This document shows, one piece after another, positions 23,026-30,819 of a stretch of 30,819 nt of DNA (position 1 is the stretch's first letter; each line of letters starts with the position of its first letter). Origin of the DNA: an uncultured bacterium (GTDB lineage: Bacteria > Actinomycetota > Coriobacteriia > Coriobacteriales > Coriobacteriaceae); the NCBI GenBank assembly GCA_905215755.1, contig CAJMRE010000024.1, positions 1-30,819 of the forward strand, in the 5' to 3' direction. The position numbers were made by a program, and so were the translations under genes. The notes beneath the pieces are model-generated. The model worked only from the letters and a program-made list of their open reading frames with translations, had not been told where the DNA came from and ran no database searches.

Positions 23026-23055
23026 AAAATAAACCTGTCTTTTTTTGGCAGGTTT
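23026..23055 (-). terminator. Intrinsic terminator of the moaA-moaC/mobB operon
   Basis: On the minus strand AAACCTG and CAGGTTT form a 7-bp stem, followed by ATTTT. An alternative stem (CTGCCAAAA / TTTTGGCAG, 23021-23051) overlaps it. The first arm touches the stop codon. Confidence 0.55.
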
Positions 23056-24359
23056 TAGGCCAGATGGTCTTGGATGAGGTCGCAGATGGCTCGGGCGTCG
23101 TTGATGTTGACGGCTCGGGTTGCAAAGCCGGCGTCGAAGGCCTGGCGTGCCAGGGCCTCGTTGCAGGCAAGGGCCAGCGTGCGACCGTCGACCAGGTCGA
23201 GCGAGCTCTTGCCGCGCAGACGGTCGACACCGGAGCGCGCGACGACGATGTTGTCGAAGCCCTCGGTCTTATAGCCCTCGATGATTACCACGTCGACATC
23301 GTTGTAGCGCGACAGCAGTTCGCGCGCGGGCATCTCGTCCTCCTCGCGCGTGTCGGCGTACTCCGCCCAGCGCGTGGCGCAGATGAGGCCCACGTGTTTG
23401 GATCCGGCCTGATGATGGCGCCACGTATCCTTAGCGGGCACATCGATATCAAAGCCGTGGTGCCCATGATGCTTGAGCGAACCCACACGCAGGCCGCGGC
23501 GGGTGAGCTCGGCGATAACCTTCTCGACGAGCGTGGTCTTGCCCGAGTTCTGGTAGCCGATAAACGCGATCGCGGGGACGGCCGGAGCTGGAACTGCGGG
23601 CGCGACGGCGACGGGTGCGTTCGCGGGCGCGGCACCGTCAGCGGCGGCAGCCTCAACAGCGGCAACCTGACGCTCGGCACGATCCCACACGCCCGAGCGA
23701 CCGCCCTCCTTGCGCAGCAGACGCACGTCGACGATCTCCATGCCGCGATCGACCGCTTTGCACATGTCATAGATCGTTAGGCACGCGGCACTCGCGCCGG
23801 TCAACGCCTCCATCTCGATACCCGTCTTGCCCGTCACGCCGGCCGTGACCAGTACGTGAAAGCCAACCTGCCCGTCTGCGCGCGCCGGCGCCCAGCCCTC
23901 GGGCACGTCCTCGGCCGGCGTCCCCGCCGGAGCGATGGGCGCAATGTCGCACTTGCTCTTGGTAATGAGCAATGGATGGCACATGGGGATGATGTCACTC
24001 GTGCGCTTGATGGCCATGATGCCCGCCACGCGTGCGCAGGCAAGCACATCGCCCTTTTTGGCGCGGTCCTGCAGCACCATGGCTTGCGTCTCGGGATGCA
24101 TGAGGATGGTGCCCTCGGCGATGGCAATGCGATGGGTCTCGGCCTTGTCGGACACGTCGACCATGCGTACCTCGCCCTTGGCGTCCACGTGCGTCAGCTC
24201 ATCGCGACGGGCGTCGCGGGCGGGCTCGGTGGCAGTGCTGGCAGTCGGCTGCGCGGACGCGTCGGCGTTGCCAGCATTCGCCGCAGCCGTGACTTTGTGG
24301 GCAGACATCGCGGCCCTGCGAGCGGCCTTGGTGGCATCGGCGTACCTGCTCTTGGCCAT
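23055..24359 (-). CDS. moaC-mobB: Fusion of cyclic pyranopterin monophosphate synthase (MoaC) and MobB GTPase
   Basis: This 434-residue protein joins two molybdenum-cofactor functions. After an Ala-rich, low-complexity N-terminus (~1-54), the MoaC domain (about 55-225) shows MVDVSDK, MCHPLLITK and KTGIEMEALTGASAACLTIYDMCKAVDRGMEI with the catalytic Asp/Lys (D198, K201). MoaC completes cPMP formation from the MoaA product. An Ala/Pro linker (~230-262) leads to MobB (263-434) with Walker A GYQNSGKTT and the GSLKHHGHHGFD histidine region. MobB is a GTP-binding accessory protein for guanylation of the cofactor by MobA. ATG at 24359 lies behind GGAGG and 4 bp after the moaA stop, so the two form an operon. 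An unusual 30-residue insertion (about 140-170) lies inside MoaC. Confidence 0.93.
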   Translation of the reverse strand: MAKSRYADATKAARRAAMSAHKVTAAANAGNADASAQPTASTATEPARDARRDELTHVDAKGEVRMVDVSDKAETHRIAIAEGTILMHPETQAMVLQDRAKKGDVLACARVAGIMAIKRTSDIIPMCHPLLITKSKCDIAPIAPAGTPAEDVPEGWAPARADGQVGFHVLVTAGVTGKTGIEMEALTGASAACLTIYDMCKAVDRGMEIVDVRLLRKEGGRSGVWDRAERQVAAVEAAAADGAAPANAPVAVAPAVPAPAVPAIAFIGYQNSGKTTLVEKVIAELTRRGLRVGSLKHHGHHGFDIDVPAKDTWRHHQAGSKHVGLICATRWAEYADTREEDEMPARELLSRYNDVDVVIIEGYKTEGFDNIVVARSGVDRLRGKSSLDLVDGRTLALACNEALARQAFDAGFATRAVNINDARAICDLIQDHLA

Positions 24360-24363
24360 ATGA

Positions 24364-25419
24364 TCATCCTCCGATTTGGGACATGAATCGTTGCGTGCCC
24401 TCAATTATCGCGTGTTCCTGCGGTTTGTGGGCCACGGCATCGCGCCAAATCGAAAGTACCTGCATATCATCACCACGGCGCAGCGCCTCACGCACCGGAT
24501 ACTCGGCATCGCTGAACAGGCACGGACGCACATTGCCATCGGCCGTCAGGCGCAAGCGGTTGCAATTCGCACAAAAATGGTTGGACATGGCGCTAATAAA
24601 GCCAACCGTTCCCGCCGCGCCCGGAAAGTGCCAATAGCGCGCAGGGCCCGCACCGGCAGGAGCGTCGTTGATGTCGAGCGGCTCGAGCTCGCCCAGCCCC
24701 GCCGCGGCGGCCCCGGCATTGATGCGCGCCCGCAGCTCGTCGCTCGGCACGGTGTCGCTCGCATCCCACAGCTCGGGATTGAGCGCGGGCGCATGCGGGT
24801 CCACAGCGCAATGCGAGCTCGTGTGTTCGTCGCCGATGGGCATGTATTCGATAAAGCGCAGGTGGATAGGGCGGTCGACGGTCAGGCGCGCAAGGGCCGC
24901 CACATCCTGGTTGAGCCGGCGCACCACAACGCAGTTGACCTTAACGGGCTCAAAGCCCCAGGCCAGTGCCGCGTCGATGCCAGCCATGGTCTGTTCGAGC
25001 CGGCCCAGGCGCGTGATCTTTCCAAACAGCGTAGGGTCGAGTGTGTCGAGCGAAATGTTGACGCGGTTAAGCCCGGCGTCTTTGAGCTGCGGCGCCAGCT
25101 TGGGAAGCAGGGCGCCATTGGTGGTAAGCGAGATGTCCTCGATCTGCGGGATCGCGTGGATGTCGCGAATGAGCGGAATGATGCGGCGGCTGACCAGCGG
25201 CTCGCCACCCGTCAGGCGCACGCGGCGAATGCCCTCCCCTGCCACCAAGCGCACAAAGCGGGCGATTTCCTCAGCACTGAGCAACTCGCCATGCGCGCGG
25301 GGCGCCACGCCATCGGCCGGCATGCAGTAGATGCAGCGGAAATTGCACTTGTCGGTAACGGCAATGCGCAGGTAGTTGATATCGCGGCCAAAGCCGTCAT
25401 GTTGCACGTGCCCGTCCAC
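24364..25419 (-). CDS. moaA: GTP 3',8-cyclase MoaA (radical SAM, molybdenum cofactor step 1)
   Basis: MoaA converts GTP to 3',8-cyclo-GTP using two iron-sulfur clusters. The 351-residue product has the radical-SAM motif CNFRCIYC (C25, C29, C32), RLTGGEPL for SAM binding, and the second-cluster motif CANCNRLRLTADGNVRPC near residues 287-304. It ends in the GG tail known to reach the MoaA active site. GTG at 25419 (MDGHVQHDGFGRDINYLRI) lies behind GGGGAGGG. A candidate -10 TATTAT is at 25465-25460 without a clear -35. It is first in the operon with the moaC-mobB fusion. The other Moco genes (moaE, moaD, moeA, mobA) are not in this window. Confidence 0.96.
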   Translation of the reverse strand: MDGHVQHDGFGRDINYLRIAVTDKCNFRCIYCMPADGVAPRAHGELLSAEEIARFVRLVAGEGIRRVRLTGGEPLVSRRIIPLIRDIHAIPQIEDISLTTNGALLPKLAPQLKDAGLNRVNISLDTLDPTLFGKITRLGRLEQTMAGIDAALAWGFEPVKVNCVVVRRLNQDVAALARLTVDRPIHLRFIEYMPIGDEHTSSHCAVDPHAPALNPELWDASDTVPSDELRARINAGAAAAGLGELEPLDINDAPAGAGPARYWHFPGAAGTVGFISAMSNHFCANCNRLRLTADGNVRPCLFSDAEYPVREALRRGDDMQVLSIWRDAVAHKPQEHAIIEGTQRFMSQIGG

Positions 25420-25549
25420 GCAGCCCTCCCCTCACGCGGCGTTTTATTCTTCGGAAAACATAATACCCCACGAGAGAATCATGCCGACACCCGTACGACA
25501 GGACAGGTCGCTTTGAGCAAGACCGGCTTCCTAAGCCCATCCTCAGCAC

Positions 25550-25614
25550 AGACCATCACAACATTCGATGCTTTTCCCGTTTTTGGCAAAAAACGTCGAA
25601 TGTTGTGATGGTTT
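25550..25614. repeat. Palindromic repeat family A, copy A3 (65 bp)
   Basis: The arms are A(G)ACCATCACAACATTCGA and TCGAATGTTGTGATGGTTT. The centre is of the second type (TGCTTTTCCCG ... GGCAAAAAACG), shared with A4 but not with A1 or A2. It lies 38 bp beyond the stop of the endonuclease-like gene. Confidence 0.9.
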
Positions 25615-25652
25615 GCCTACCCACGGCACCCCGCAGAAGGACCAAAACGCCC

Positions 25653-26690
25653 CTAAAGGCCGCCGCCCCAGTGTCGAATCACGAATTCTCGCAGGTCGTT
25701 TTGACGTTTCTGGAACGCTTCGCTTCGGTCGCACTTAAGGCCCATAGCGAGCGCGATGGCATTCATCGCCCGGTGCAATTGCAGCTGATGGGCAAACTGA
25801 GTCCCGGTGAGAACAATCATCCTAAAGCCCAGCGCGCTCAGCGCGGTCATACGCTCCGCGTCCGACGCGCTGCGCTGTTTATCAAGATGGTCCGAACCGT
25901 TGTATTCAATCCCCGTACCGCTTGCAGGCGCATATACGTCGATCTCGAAATACCCGGCCTTAGCGAGATATTTGAACTCGTTGGGAACATCGACCCGATG
26001 GTTGAACTCGACCCTGGTGTACCCTAGCCCGCCCTGAGAACGCTTCGCAACGACCATGATTGCGGTGGCCGTCTCCATGGGCGACCGCGCGCCATCGTGC
26101 ACGCGCTTGAGCACGGCGGCCGCGCGTATAGCCCCCTGACGAGATCGGTTCTCATTGCAATAAGCAATCAAGTCGGCAACGGTATACCTCTGCCCCATCT
26201 CGATATAATCGCCTGTCGACAAATGATTCAAATGGTATCGGGCACAGATTTCGTAGCCATATTCCAGCTGCTCGGGCTCACTCATCCACGAACCCGCTTG
26301 GACAAAGCACATGGCCTCATCAACCACCAGAAGGCCCTCTGCCACCTCGATAAGATGCCCTGGAGGTACCGGCGCCCCAAACACGTGGCACCTAAATCCA
26401 GCCGGCGTCGAGCGCTCAAAATCGAAGTTGACGAGCGTGTCGATATGATCAAGCTCTTCTCGTGGAATACCGAGCGAAACCAGATAGTCGGTAACAATCC
26501 CAACTGCCGTTGAAGCCCTCAGCCCCTTGGCATCGAGTCCCAATTTGGGCAGGCTCGCGGTCGGCTCCGCCTCGTTAGCAAGCGAGTCCTCATCGTATAG
26601 GCTGCTTGCTCGCGAGAGCGGCTCGGACGGACGCGCCACGTTGTGGTACAGCCAGGCAGTCTTATGGGACAGGACGATCGGCAGGTCCAT
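25653..26690 (-). CDS. Hypothetical protein with endonuclease-like (DUF559/Vsr-like) C-terminus
   Basis: This is a 345-residue cytoplasmic protein that I do not recognise as a named family. The C-terminal third contains FEIDVYAPASGTGIEYNGSDH (about residues 269-289). This resembles the D-xn-E-x-N/D-G-x-x-H core of DUF559/Vsr-type PD-(D/E)XK nucleases, followed by ERMTALSALGFRMIVLT, as expected for that fold. The first ~200 residues have an alpha-helical look with no clear motif. ATG at 26690 follows GGAGGG by three bases. It has no operon partner and is bracketed by two near-identical 65-bp palindromes (A3 behind it, A4 ahead of it), which suggests a mobile or exchangeable single-gene cassette. 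Nuclease activity is inferred only from the motif. Confidence 0.75.
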   Translation of the reverse strand: MDLPIVLSHKTAWLYHNVARPSEPLSRASSLYDEDSLANEAEPTASLPKLGLDAKGLRASTAVGIVTDYLVSLGIPREELDHIDTLVNFDFERSTPAGFRCHVFGAPVPPGHLIEVAEGLLVVDEAMCFVQAGSWMSEPEQLEYGYEICARYHLNHLSTGDYIEMGQRYTVADLIAYCNENRSRQGAIRAAAVLKRVHDGARSPMETATAIMVVAKRSQGGLGYTRVEFNHRVDVPNEFKYLAKAGYFEIDVYAPASGTGIEYNGSDHLDKQRSASDAERMTALSALGFRMIVLTGTQFAHQLQLHRAMNAIALAMGLKCDRSEAFQKRQNDLREFVIRHWGGGL

Positions 26691-26791
26691 GGGCCCTCCA
26701 GTGGAGTCGGATAACCAACCTTATTCCCCTGCCCACGGGTCCGCACACCTTCGTGCTCAAGAAAGCGATTCCACCCGGTCGAGTGGCAGAA

Positions 26792-26856
26792 AAACCATCA
26801 CAACATTCGATGCTTTTCCCGATTTTGGCAAAAAACGTCGAATGTTGTGATGGTTT
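26792..26856. repeat. Palindromic repeat family A, copy A4 (65 bp)
   Basis: Perfect 19-bp arms AAACCATCACAACATTCGA and its complement, with the same type of centre as A3. It lies 44 bp beyond the ABC exporter stop codon and 101 bp before the endonuclease-like gene. Confidence 0.9.
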
Positions 26857-26900
26857 GAGGCGAGGTGCACGGAGGGATCAAAGCATCGTGCTCGAACGGG

Positions 26901-28799
26901 TTAATCCAGCTCTTTTAAGCCATGCGCCAGCTGCCAGTACTCGCCATGCTGGGCGAGCAGCTCTTCGTGCGTGCCGCGCTCGATGATGCGGCCGCGTTCG
27001 AGAACCATGATGGCATCGGCGTCGCGGACGGTTGACAGGCGGTGCGCGATCATAAACGTGGTGCGGCCACGCATGATACGGTCCATACCGCGCTCGATGA
27101 GCTTTTCGGTACGCGTGTCGATGGAGCTCGTGGCCTCGTCCAGGATGAGCACCGGCGGGTCGGCCACAGCCACGCGTGCGATGGCGAGCAGCTGACGCTG
27201 ACCCTGCGACAGGTTGGCGCCATCGGCCGTAACCGGCGTGTCGTACCCTCTAGGCAGGCGGCGAATAAACGAATCCGCGCAGGCAGCCTCGGCAGCGGCG
27301 CGCACCTCCTCGTCGGTCGCGTCGAGCTTGCCAAAGCGGATGTTCTGCGCAATGGTGCCGCTAAACAGGTGCGTGTCCTGCAGCACAATGCCAAGCGACC
27401 CGCGCAGGCTGGCCTTGGCAATGTGCTTGACGTCGATGCCGTCGTACGTGATCTCGCCGTCATCGACCTCGTAAAAGCGGTTGATGAGGTTGGTGATGGT
27501 CGTCTTTCCGGCGCCCGTCGAGCCCACAAACGCGATTTTTTGCCCCGGCTTGGCAAACAGGTTGAGGTCCGTGAGCACGCGGGTGCCCGGCACGTAGGAA
27601 AAGTCCACGGCATGGAAGCGCACGTCGCCGGCAAGCGGAACCAAGCCGCACGTGAGCTCGGTGCCGTCGGCAGCCACCGCGCGGCCCGATTCATCAACGG
27701 CTGCCACGTCATGCAGATGCCCGTAGACGCCCACACCCAGCCCCTCGGGAATCTTCCAGGCCCACGCGGCGTCGCCCGTCTGCACCAGCTCCACGCAGCC
27801 CTCGTCCACCTCGGGCTTAAGATCCATAGCCGCAAACAGGCGCTCGGCACCGGCCAACGCGTTGAGCAAGAAGTTGCCAAGCTGCGTAAACTGGTTGATG
27901 GGCATGGCCGCCTGGCGCACAAAGACCAGATAGCTTGCAAGCGCACCTACGTCGGCGAGCCCCTTGATGCAGAGCATGCCGCCCGCCACGGCGACGATGG
28001 CATAGTTGACGTAGCCAATCACGACGGTCATGGGCACCATGGAGTTGGCATAGCTCACGGCGGCGGTGCCGGTGCGGCGAAGCTCGTCGTTACGGCAGGT
28101 GAAGCCGGCGATATTCGCTGCCTCGCGGTTAAAGACCTTGATGACCTTTTGGCCCGAGACCATCTCTTCGATATATCCGTCCAGGTCGCCAAGCGATGCC
28201 TGCTGGGCGGCAAAGAAGCGCTTAGAGCGCGCGCCCGAGTAGCGCGCATACAGCACAATGGCCGCATCGCAAACGAGTGTGATAATCGTAAGCTGCCAGT
28301 TAAGGATGATGAGCATGGCCGTAGTGCCCACAACCTGAATGGCGGCCTGAATTACGTTAGCAAAGCTGTTGTTGAGCGCCTCGGAGACGGTGTCGACGTC
28401 ATTGGTGAAAAAGCTCATGATGTCGCCCGAACGCGTGCTGTCAAAATAACTGAGCGGCAGCGTCTGGATGTGCGCGAACAGGTCGCAGCGAATATCGGAC
28501 ACCACGCGTTGGGCCGCGCGCACCATGATCTGCGAGTAGCCCAGGGCCGAGAGCACGCCCGCGACATAAATAACCGCCGTTAAGGTGACCTGCTTGGCAA
28601 GCAGCTCCTCCCCGCCCGTGGCCAAACCGTTAACGATGGGGCGCACCATGTAGGTGCCGGCGAGGCTCGCAATGGCGGCGACGGAGGCGAGCACGCCCAC
28701 CGCGAGCAACGAGAACTTGGCATGCCCCATGTAAGAGAGCAAGCGGCGCACAGTGCGCTTGAGGTCGGCCGGGCGCGCTTGGGCTGCGGTCTTAGGCAT
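26901..28799 (-). CDS. Heterodimeric ABC exporter, catalytically competent half (TM288/LmrD-like)
   Basis: This is a 632-residue half-exporter: about 340 residues of six-helix membrane domain, then a nucleotide-binding domain. Walker A is GSTGAGKTT, signature LSQGQRQ, Walker B VLILDEATSSID with the catalytic glutamate, and switch histidine IAHRLST. The LSQGQ signature, departing from LSGGQ, is what TM288 carries in the TM287/288 pair. A ~50-residue insertion (SGRAVAADGTELTCG region) precedes the NBD. ATG at 28799 lies behind GGAAGGGGG and overlaps the upstream gene's end by 8 bp. Extending the frame upstream to ~29471 would only overlay the neighbouring gene. Likely substrates are drugs or lipids, not determined. 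Confidence 0.93.
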   Translation of the reverse strand: MPKTAAQARPADLKRTVRRLLSYMGHAKFSLLAVGVLASVAAIASLAGTYMVRPIVNGLATGGEELLAKQVTLTAVIYVAGVLSALGYSQIMVRAAQRVVSDIRCDLFAHIQTLPLSYFDSTRSGDIMSFFTNDVDTVSEALNNSFANVIQAAIQVVGTTAMLIILNWQLTIITLVCDAAIVLYARYSGARSKRFFAAQQASLGDLDGYIEEMVSGQKVIKVFNREAANIAGFTCRNDELRRTGTAAVSYANSMVPMTVVIGYVNYAIVAVAGGMLCIKGLADVGALASYLVFVRQAAMPINQFTQLGNFLLNALAGAERLFAAMDLKPEVDEGCVELVQTGDAAWAWKIPEGLGVGVYGHLHDVAAVDESGRAVAADGTELTCGLVPLAGDVRFHAVDFSYVPGTRVLTDLNLFAKPGQKIAFVGSTGAGKTTITNLINRFYEVDDGEITYDGIDVKHIAKASLRGSLGIVLQDTHLFSGTIAQNIRFGKLDATDEEVRAAAEAACADSFIRRLPRGYDTPVTADGANLSQGQRQLLAIARVAVADPPVLILDEATSSIDTRTEKLIERGMDRIMRGRTTFMIAHRLSTVRDADAIMVLERGRIIERGTHEELLAQHGEYWQLAHGLKELD

Positions 28800-30621
28800 G
28801 GCGCTCACCCCCTTCCAAGGGTGATCCGCATGCGACGGAGGAAAACGGATCATTCGCGCAGTCATCGTCGCTGCCGTCGCCGGCATCCGCGTTCCCCGCA
28901 AACTCCATCTGCGAGGCATAAATCTCCTGGTATATGTTGTCGCCCGCCAGCAGTTCCTCGTGCGTGCCCACGCCGTGGACACGACCGTCGTCCAACACCA
29001 CAATGCGATCGGCATCCATGACGCTCGCGATGCGCTGGGCGATGATGAGCACCGTCGTATCGGAAATCCGGGCGATGTGCTCGCGAATCTTAGCGTCGGT
29101 CGCCATATCGACCGCGCTGGTGGAGTCATCAAAAATGAGCACGCGCGGATGCTTGAGCAGCGTGCGCGCGATGCAAAGGCGTTGCTTCTGGCCACCCGAA
29201 ACACCGGCGCCACCTTGCCCCAACTCGCCGTCCAGCCCGCCAATGCGATCAAGGAACTCGTCCACGCACGCTGCGCGGCAAGCCGCGAGGAGCTCATCGT
29301 CCGACGCCTGCGGATTGCCCCACTGCAGGTTCTCGCGCACGGTGCCCGTAAACAACACGTTCTTTTGCAGCACAATGCCCACGGCGTCGCGCAAGGCGAC
29401 CAGGTCGTAGTCGCGCACGTCGTGTCCACCCACAAGCACGGCGCCCTCGGTGGCGTCGTACAGGCGCGCAATCAGCTGCACAAGCGAGCTCTTGCCCGAA
29501 CCCGTGCCGCCGAGGATGCCCACCGTCGAGCCGCTCTCGATGCGAAGGTCGATATGCTCGAGCACATCCTCGGCTGCATCCGCGCGGTATTTAAAGGAAA
29601 CGTCGCGAAACTCGATACTGCCGTCCGCTGGCGCCGCAGTCGCGAGGTCTCCCACAGGGTTGGCGATAAAGGGCTCCTCATCGAGCACCTCTGCGATACG
29701 GCCCACACTCGTGAGAGCGCGCGTGAGCAGCAAAAACACGTTGGAAATCATCATGAGCGAGTTCATGATCAGCAGCACGTAGCTCATAAAACCCGTGAGA
29801 GAGCCTACACCCAACTTGCCGGCGAGAATCATGCGGCCGCCAATCCACAGGATGGAGAGCGCAGCCACGTACATCGACAGCTGAAACACCGGCAGGTTGA
29901 GCACCGCGCTGCCAAAGGTCTTTGTCGCAGTGCGCGCAAGCTCGGTATTGACGGCGTCGAACTTGGCCTCCTCGTGCTCGGTACGAACGTAGGCCTTGAC
30001 GGCACGCACGGCAGTGAGGTCCTCCTGTACCACGCCGTTGAGGTGGTCCATCGAGGTCTGGAGTTGGCGGTAGAGCGGACTGACGCGATAGGTGATGACG
30101 CCCAGCACGATTGCCAACACGGGCAAGATGATCGCAAAGACGGTGGCGAGCGGGCGCGACAGCATCAGCGCGTAGATAAGGCCGACGATAAGCGTCACCG
30201 GGCCGCGCACCATAGGGCGAAAGCCGTTGCCCACAGCATTTTGGATAACGGTGATGTCCGTGGTCATGCGGGTGACGAGCGAGCTGGCGTCGTAGTTGTC
30301 CAGGTTACCAAAAGCGAGCGTCTGAATCTTTTTGTACTCGGCCTCGCGCAGGTTAGCGCCTAGGCCCGAGGCAACGCGGGCGGACGTGCGGGCATAACCC
30401 AAGCCCAGTACCAGCGAAAGCGCAGCGCACACCAACATGCACGCGCCCTGCAGCAGCATGTAGTTGATATCACCCGCAGGCACGCCCACATCGATGATGT
30501 TGGCCATGATGACCGGGATAAACAGCTCGAGCACCGTCTCGACCGACACAAAGAACACGCCGAGGATGGCATCGCGACGGTATGCCCCTAGATAGGAAAA
30601 CAGTATTTTGAGATTGCGCAC
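28792..30621 (-). CDS. Heterodimeric ABC exporter, half with degenerate ATPase site (TM287/LmrC-like)
   Basis: This 609-residue half-exporter opens MRNLKILFSYLGAYRRDAIL. Six membrane helices occupy about residues 15-310. The NBD has Walker A GGTGSGKSS and signature VSGGQKQR, but Walker B reads VLIFDDSTSAVD: aspartate replaces the catalytic glutamate, and the switch position is IAQRIAS (Gln for His). Both changes mark the degenerate half of heterodimeric exporters such as TM287, LmrC and BmrC. An acidic tail (about 570-609) follows the NBD. GTG at 30621 is the first possible start, since an in-frame stop lies just upstream, with GGGGG ten bases ahead. The promoter and a palindromic operator lie at 30663-30690. 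It forms an operon with the downstream half. Confidence 0.94.
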   Translation of the reverse strand: MRNLKILFSYLGAYRRDAILGVFFVSVETVLELFIPVIMANIIDVGVPAGDINYMLLQGACMLVCAALSLVLGLGYARTSARVASGLGANLREAEYKKIQTLAFGNLDNYDASSLVTRMTTDITVIQNAVGNGFRPMVRGPVTLIVGLIYALMLSRPLATVFAIILPVLAIVLGVITYRVSPLYRQLQTSMDHLNGVVQEDLTAVRAVKAYVRTEHEEAKFDAVNTELARTATKTFGSAVLNLPVFQLSMYVAALSILWIGGRMILAGKLGVGSLTGFMSYVLLIMNSLMMISNVFLLLTRALTSVGRIAEVLDEEPFIANPVGDLATAAPADGSIEFRDVSFKYRADAAEDVLEHIDLRIESGSTVGILGGTGSGKSSLVQLIARLYDATEGAVLVGGHDVRDYDLVALRDAVGIVLQKNVLFTGTVRENLQWGNPQASDDELLAACRAACVDEFLDRIGGLDGELGQGGAGVSGGQKQRLCIARTLLKHPRVLIFDDSTSAVDMATDAKIREHIARISDTTVLIIAQRIASVMDADRIVVLDDGRVHGVGTHEELLAGDNIYQEIYASQMEFAGNADAGDGSDDDCANDPFSSVACGSPLEGGERHA

Positions 30622-30662
30622 GCAGGTTCAACCCCCATCAAACATTGTTCGCAAACGCACGT

Positions 30663-30690
30663 ATTATTGCGCGCCGAATAATGGTGTCAA
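30663..30690 (-). promoter_or_regulatory. Promoter of the ABC exporter operon with embedded palindrome
   Basis: On the minus strand a perfect -35 TTGACA (30690-30685) is followed at 16 bp by AATAAT (30668-30663). The inverted repeat ATTATT-n8-AATAAT (30663-30682) covers the -10 and most of the spacer, a classic repressor position. The start codon is about 40 bp further on. Confidence 0.7.
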
Positions 30691-30773
30691 GTATTCCGAA
30701 ATCGTTTTCTGCAAGGTTAGCGCCGGCGGCGAGTTCTCGTGACGTGTGTCCATATTCACTCGGAATAATGGTG
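30674..30773. repeat. Direct repeats CSGAATAATGGTG upstream of the exporter (candidate operator sites)
   Basis: CCGAATAATGGTG (30674-30686) recurs as CGGAATAATGGTG (30761-30773). The second copy is preceded by ATATTC, making ATTC-n5-GAAT. A third related half-site, ATTCCGAA, is at 30693-30700. Repeated sites over about 100 bp suggest a regulator bound at several positions, possibly encoded just beyond the right edge. Confidence 0.5.
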
Positions 30774-30819
30774 CGCGTGACTTTTTTCGCCCCGTCGTCA
30801 TCACAAACCTTGACTCTAC

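Noticed and set aside
23033..23047. The T7 run near 23040 as a second phase-variation tract
   Set aside because: It lies in the terminator region after the moaC-mobB stop, not in a coding region or promoter spacer.
25420..25549. A Moco riboswitch in front of moaA
   Set aside because: The leader between the candidate -10 and the GTG is only about 40 bases, too short, and shows no Moco-RNA-like stems.
9384..26856. A CRISPR array made of the family A or B repeats
   Set aside because: The copies are dispersed over 17 kb, are palindromic and have no regular spacers; no cas gene is present.
26901..29471. An 856-codon reading of the second ABC exporter half starting near 29471
   Set aside because: The extra N-terminal part is an Arg/Cys-rich out-of-frame reading of the neighbouring exporter gene; the ATG at 28799 with a good ribosome-binding site gives a normal 632-residue protein.

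Overview
The window is a GC-rich chromosomal segment, and nearly every gene lies on the minus strand. The gene content points to a gut actinobacterium of the Coriobacteriia, most like Collinsella. It has GatCAB in place of a glutaminyl-tRNA synthetase, LPXTG pili with a class C sortase, and very GC-rich housekeeping genes interrupted by islands of lower GC. The genus is an inference from style and gene content; there is no rRNA or tRNA in the window to confirm it.

Left part (1-5680): two half-ABC transporters of the siderophore (YbtPQ/IrtAB-like) type, the second cut by the window edge, lie divergent from an AraC-family regulator. Next comes an AAA/DUF4143 ATPase-nuclease whose upstream region holds a 47-bp palindrome. 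A stretch of strong hairpins follows, including one with 38-bp arms and a single mismatch. Centre-left (5681-10445): the translationally coupled operon gatC-gatA-gatB, then a class C (pilus-type) sortase.

Centre (10446-20457): an AbiE-like nucleotidyltransferase/antitoxin pair and a 50-residue membrane-protein gene separate the sortase from the pilus operon. That operon reads leftwards: a 1161-residue beta-helix adhesin, a GC-rich fimbrial subunit, a second fimbrial subunit of lower GC, then an intrinsic terminator. The adhesin gene has a run of nine G near its start, a likely slippage (phase-variation) switch. About 500 bp of AT-rich DNA lies upstream of the operon.

Right part (20458-30819): a Cof-type HAD phosphatase, an MFS transporter, moaA plus a moaC-mobB fusion (molybdenum cofactor synthesis), an endonuclease-like orphan gene, and a heterodimeric ABC exporter of the TM287/288-LmrCD type. 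The exporter's promoter carries a palindrome between -35 and -10.

Two families of dispersed palindromes run through the window. Family A is 65 bp with four copies; family B is 33 bp with four copies. Every copy lies within about 100 bp downstream of the stop codon of a minus-strand gene. These palindromes, the phase-variable adhesin, the split pilus locus and the small toxin-like gene at 12.5 kb are the parts most worth a second look.
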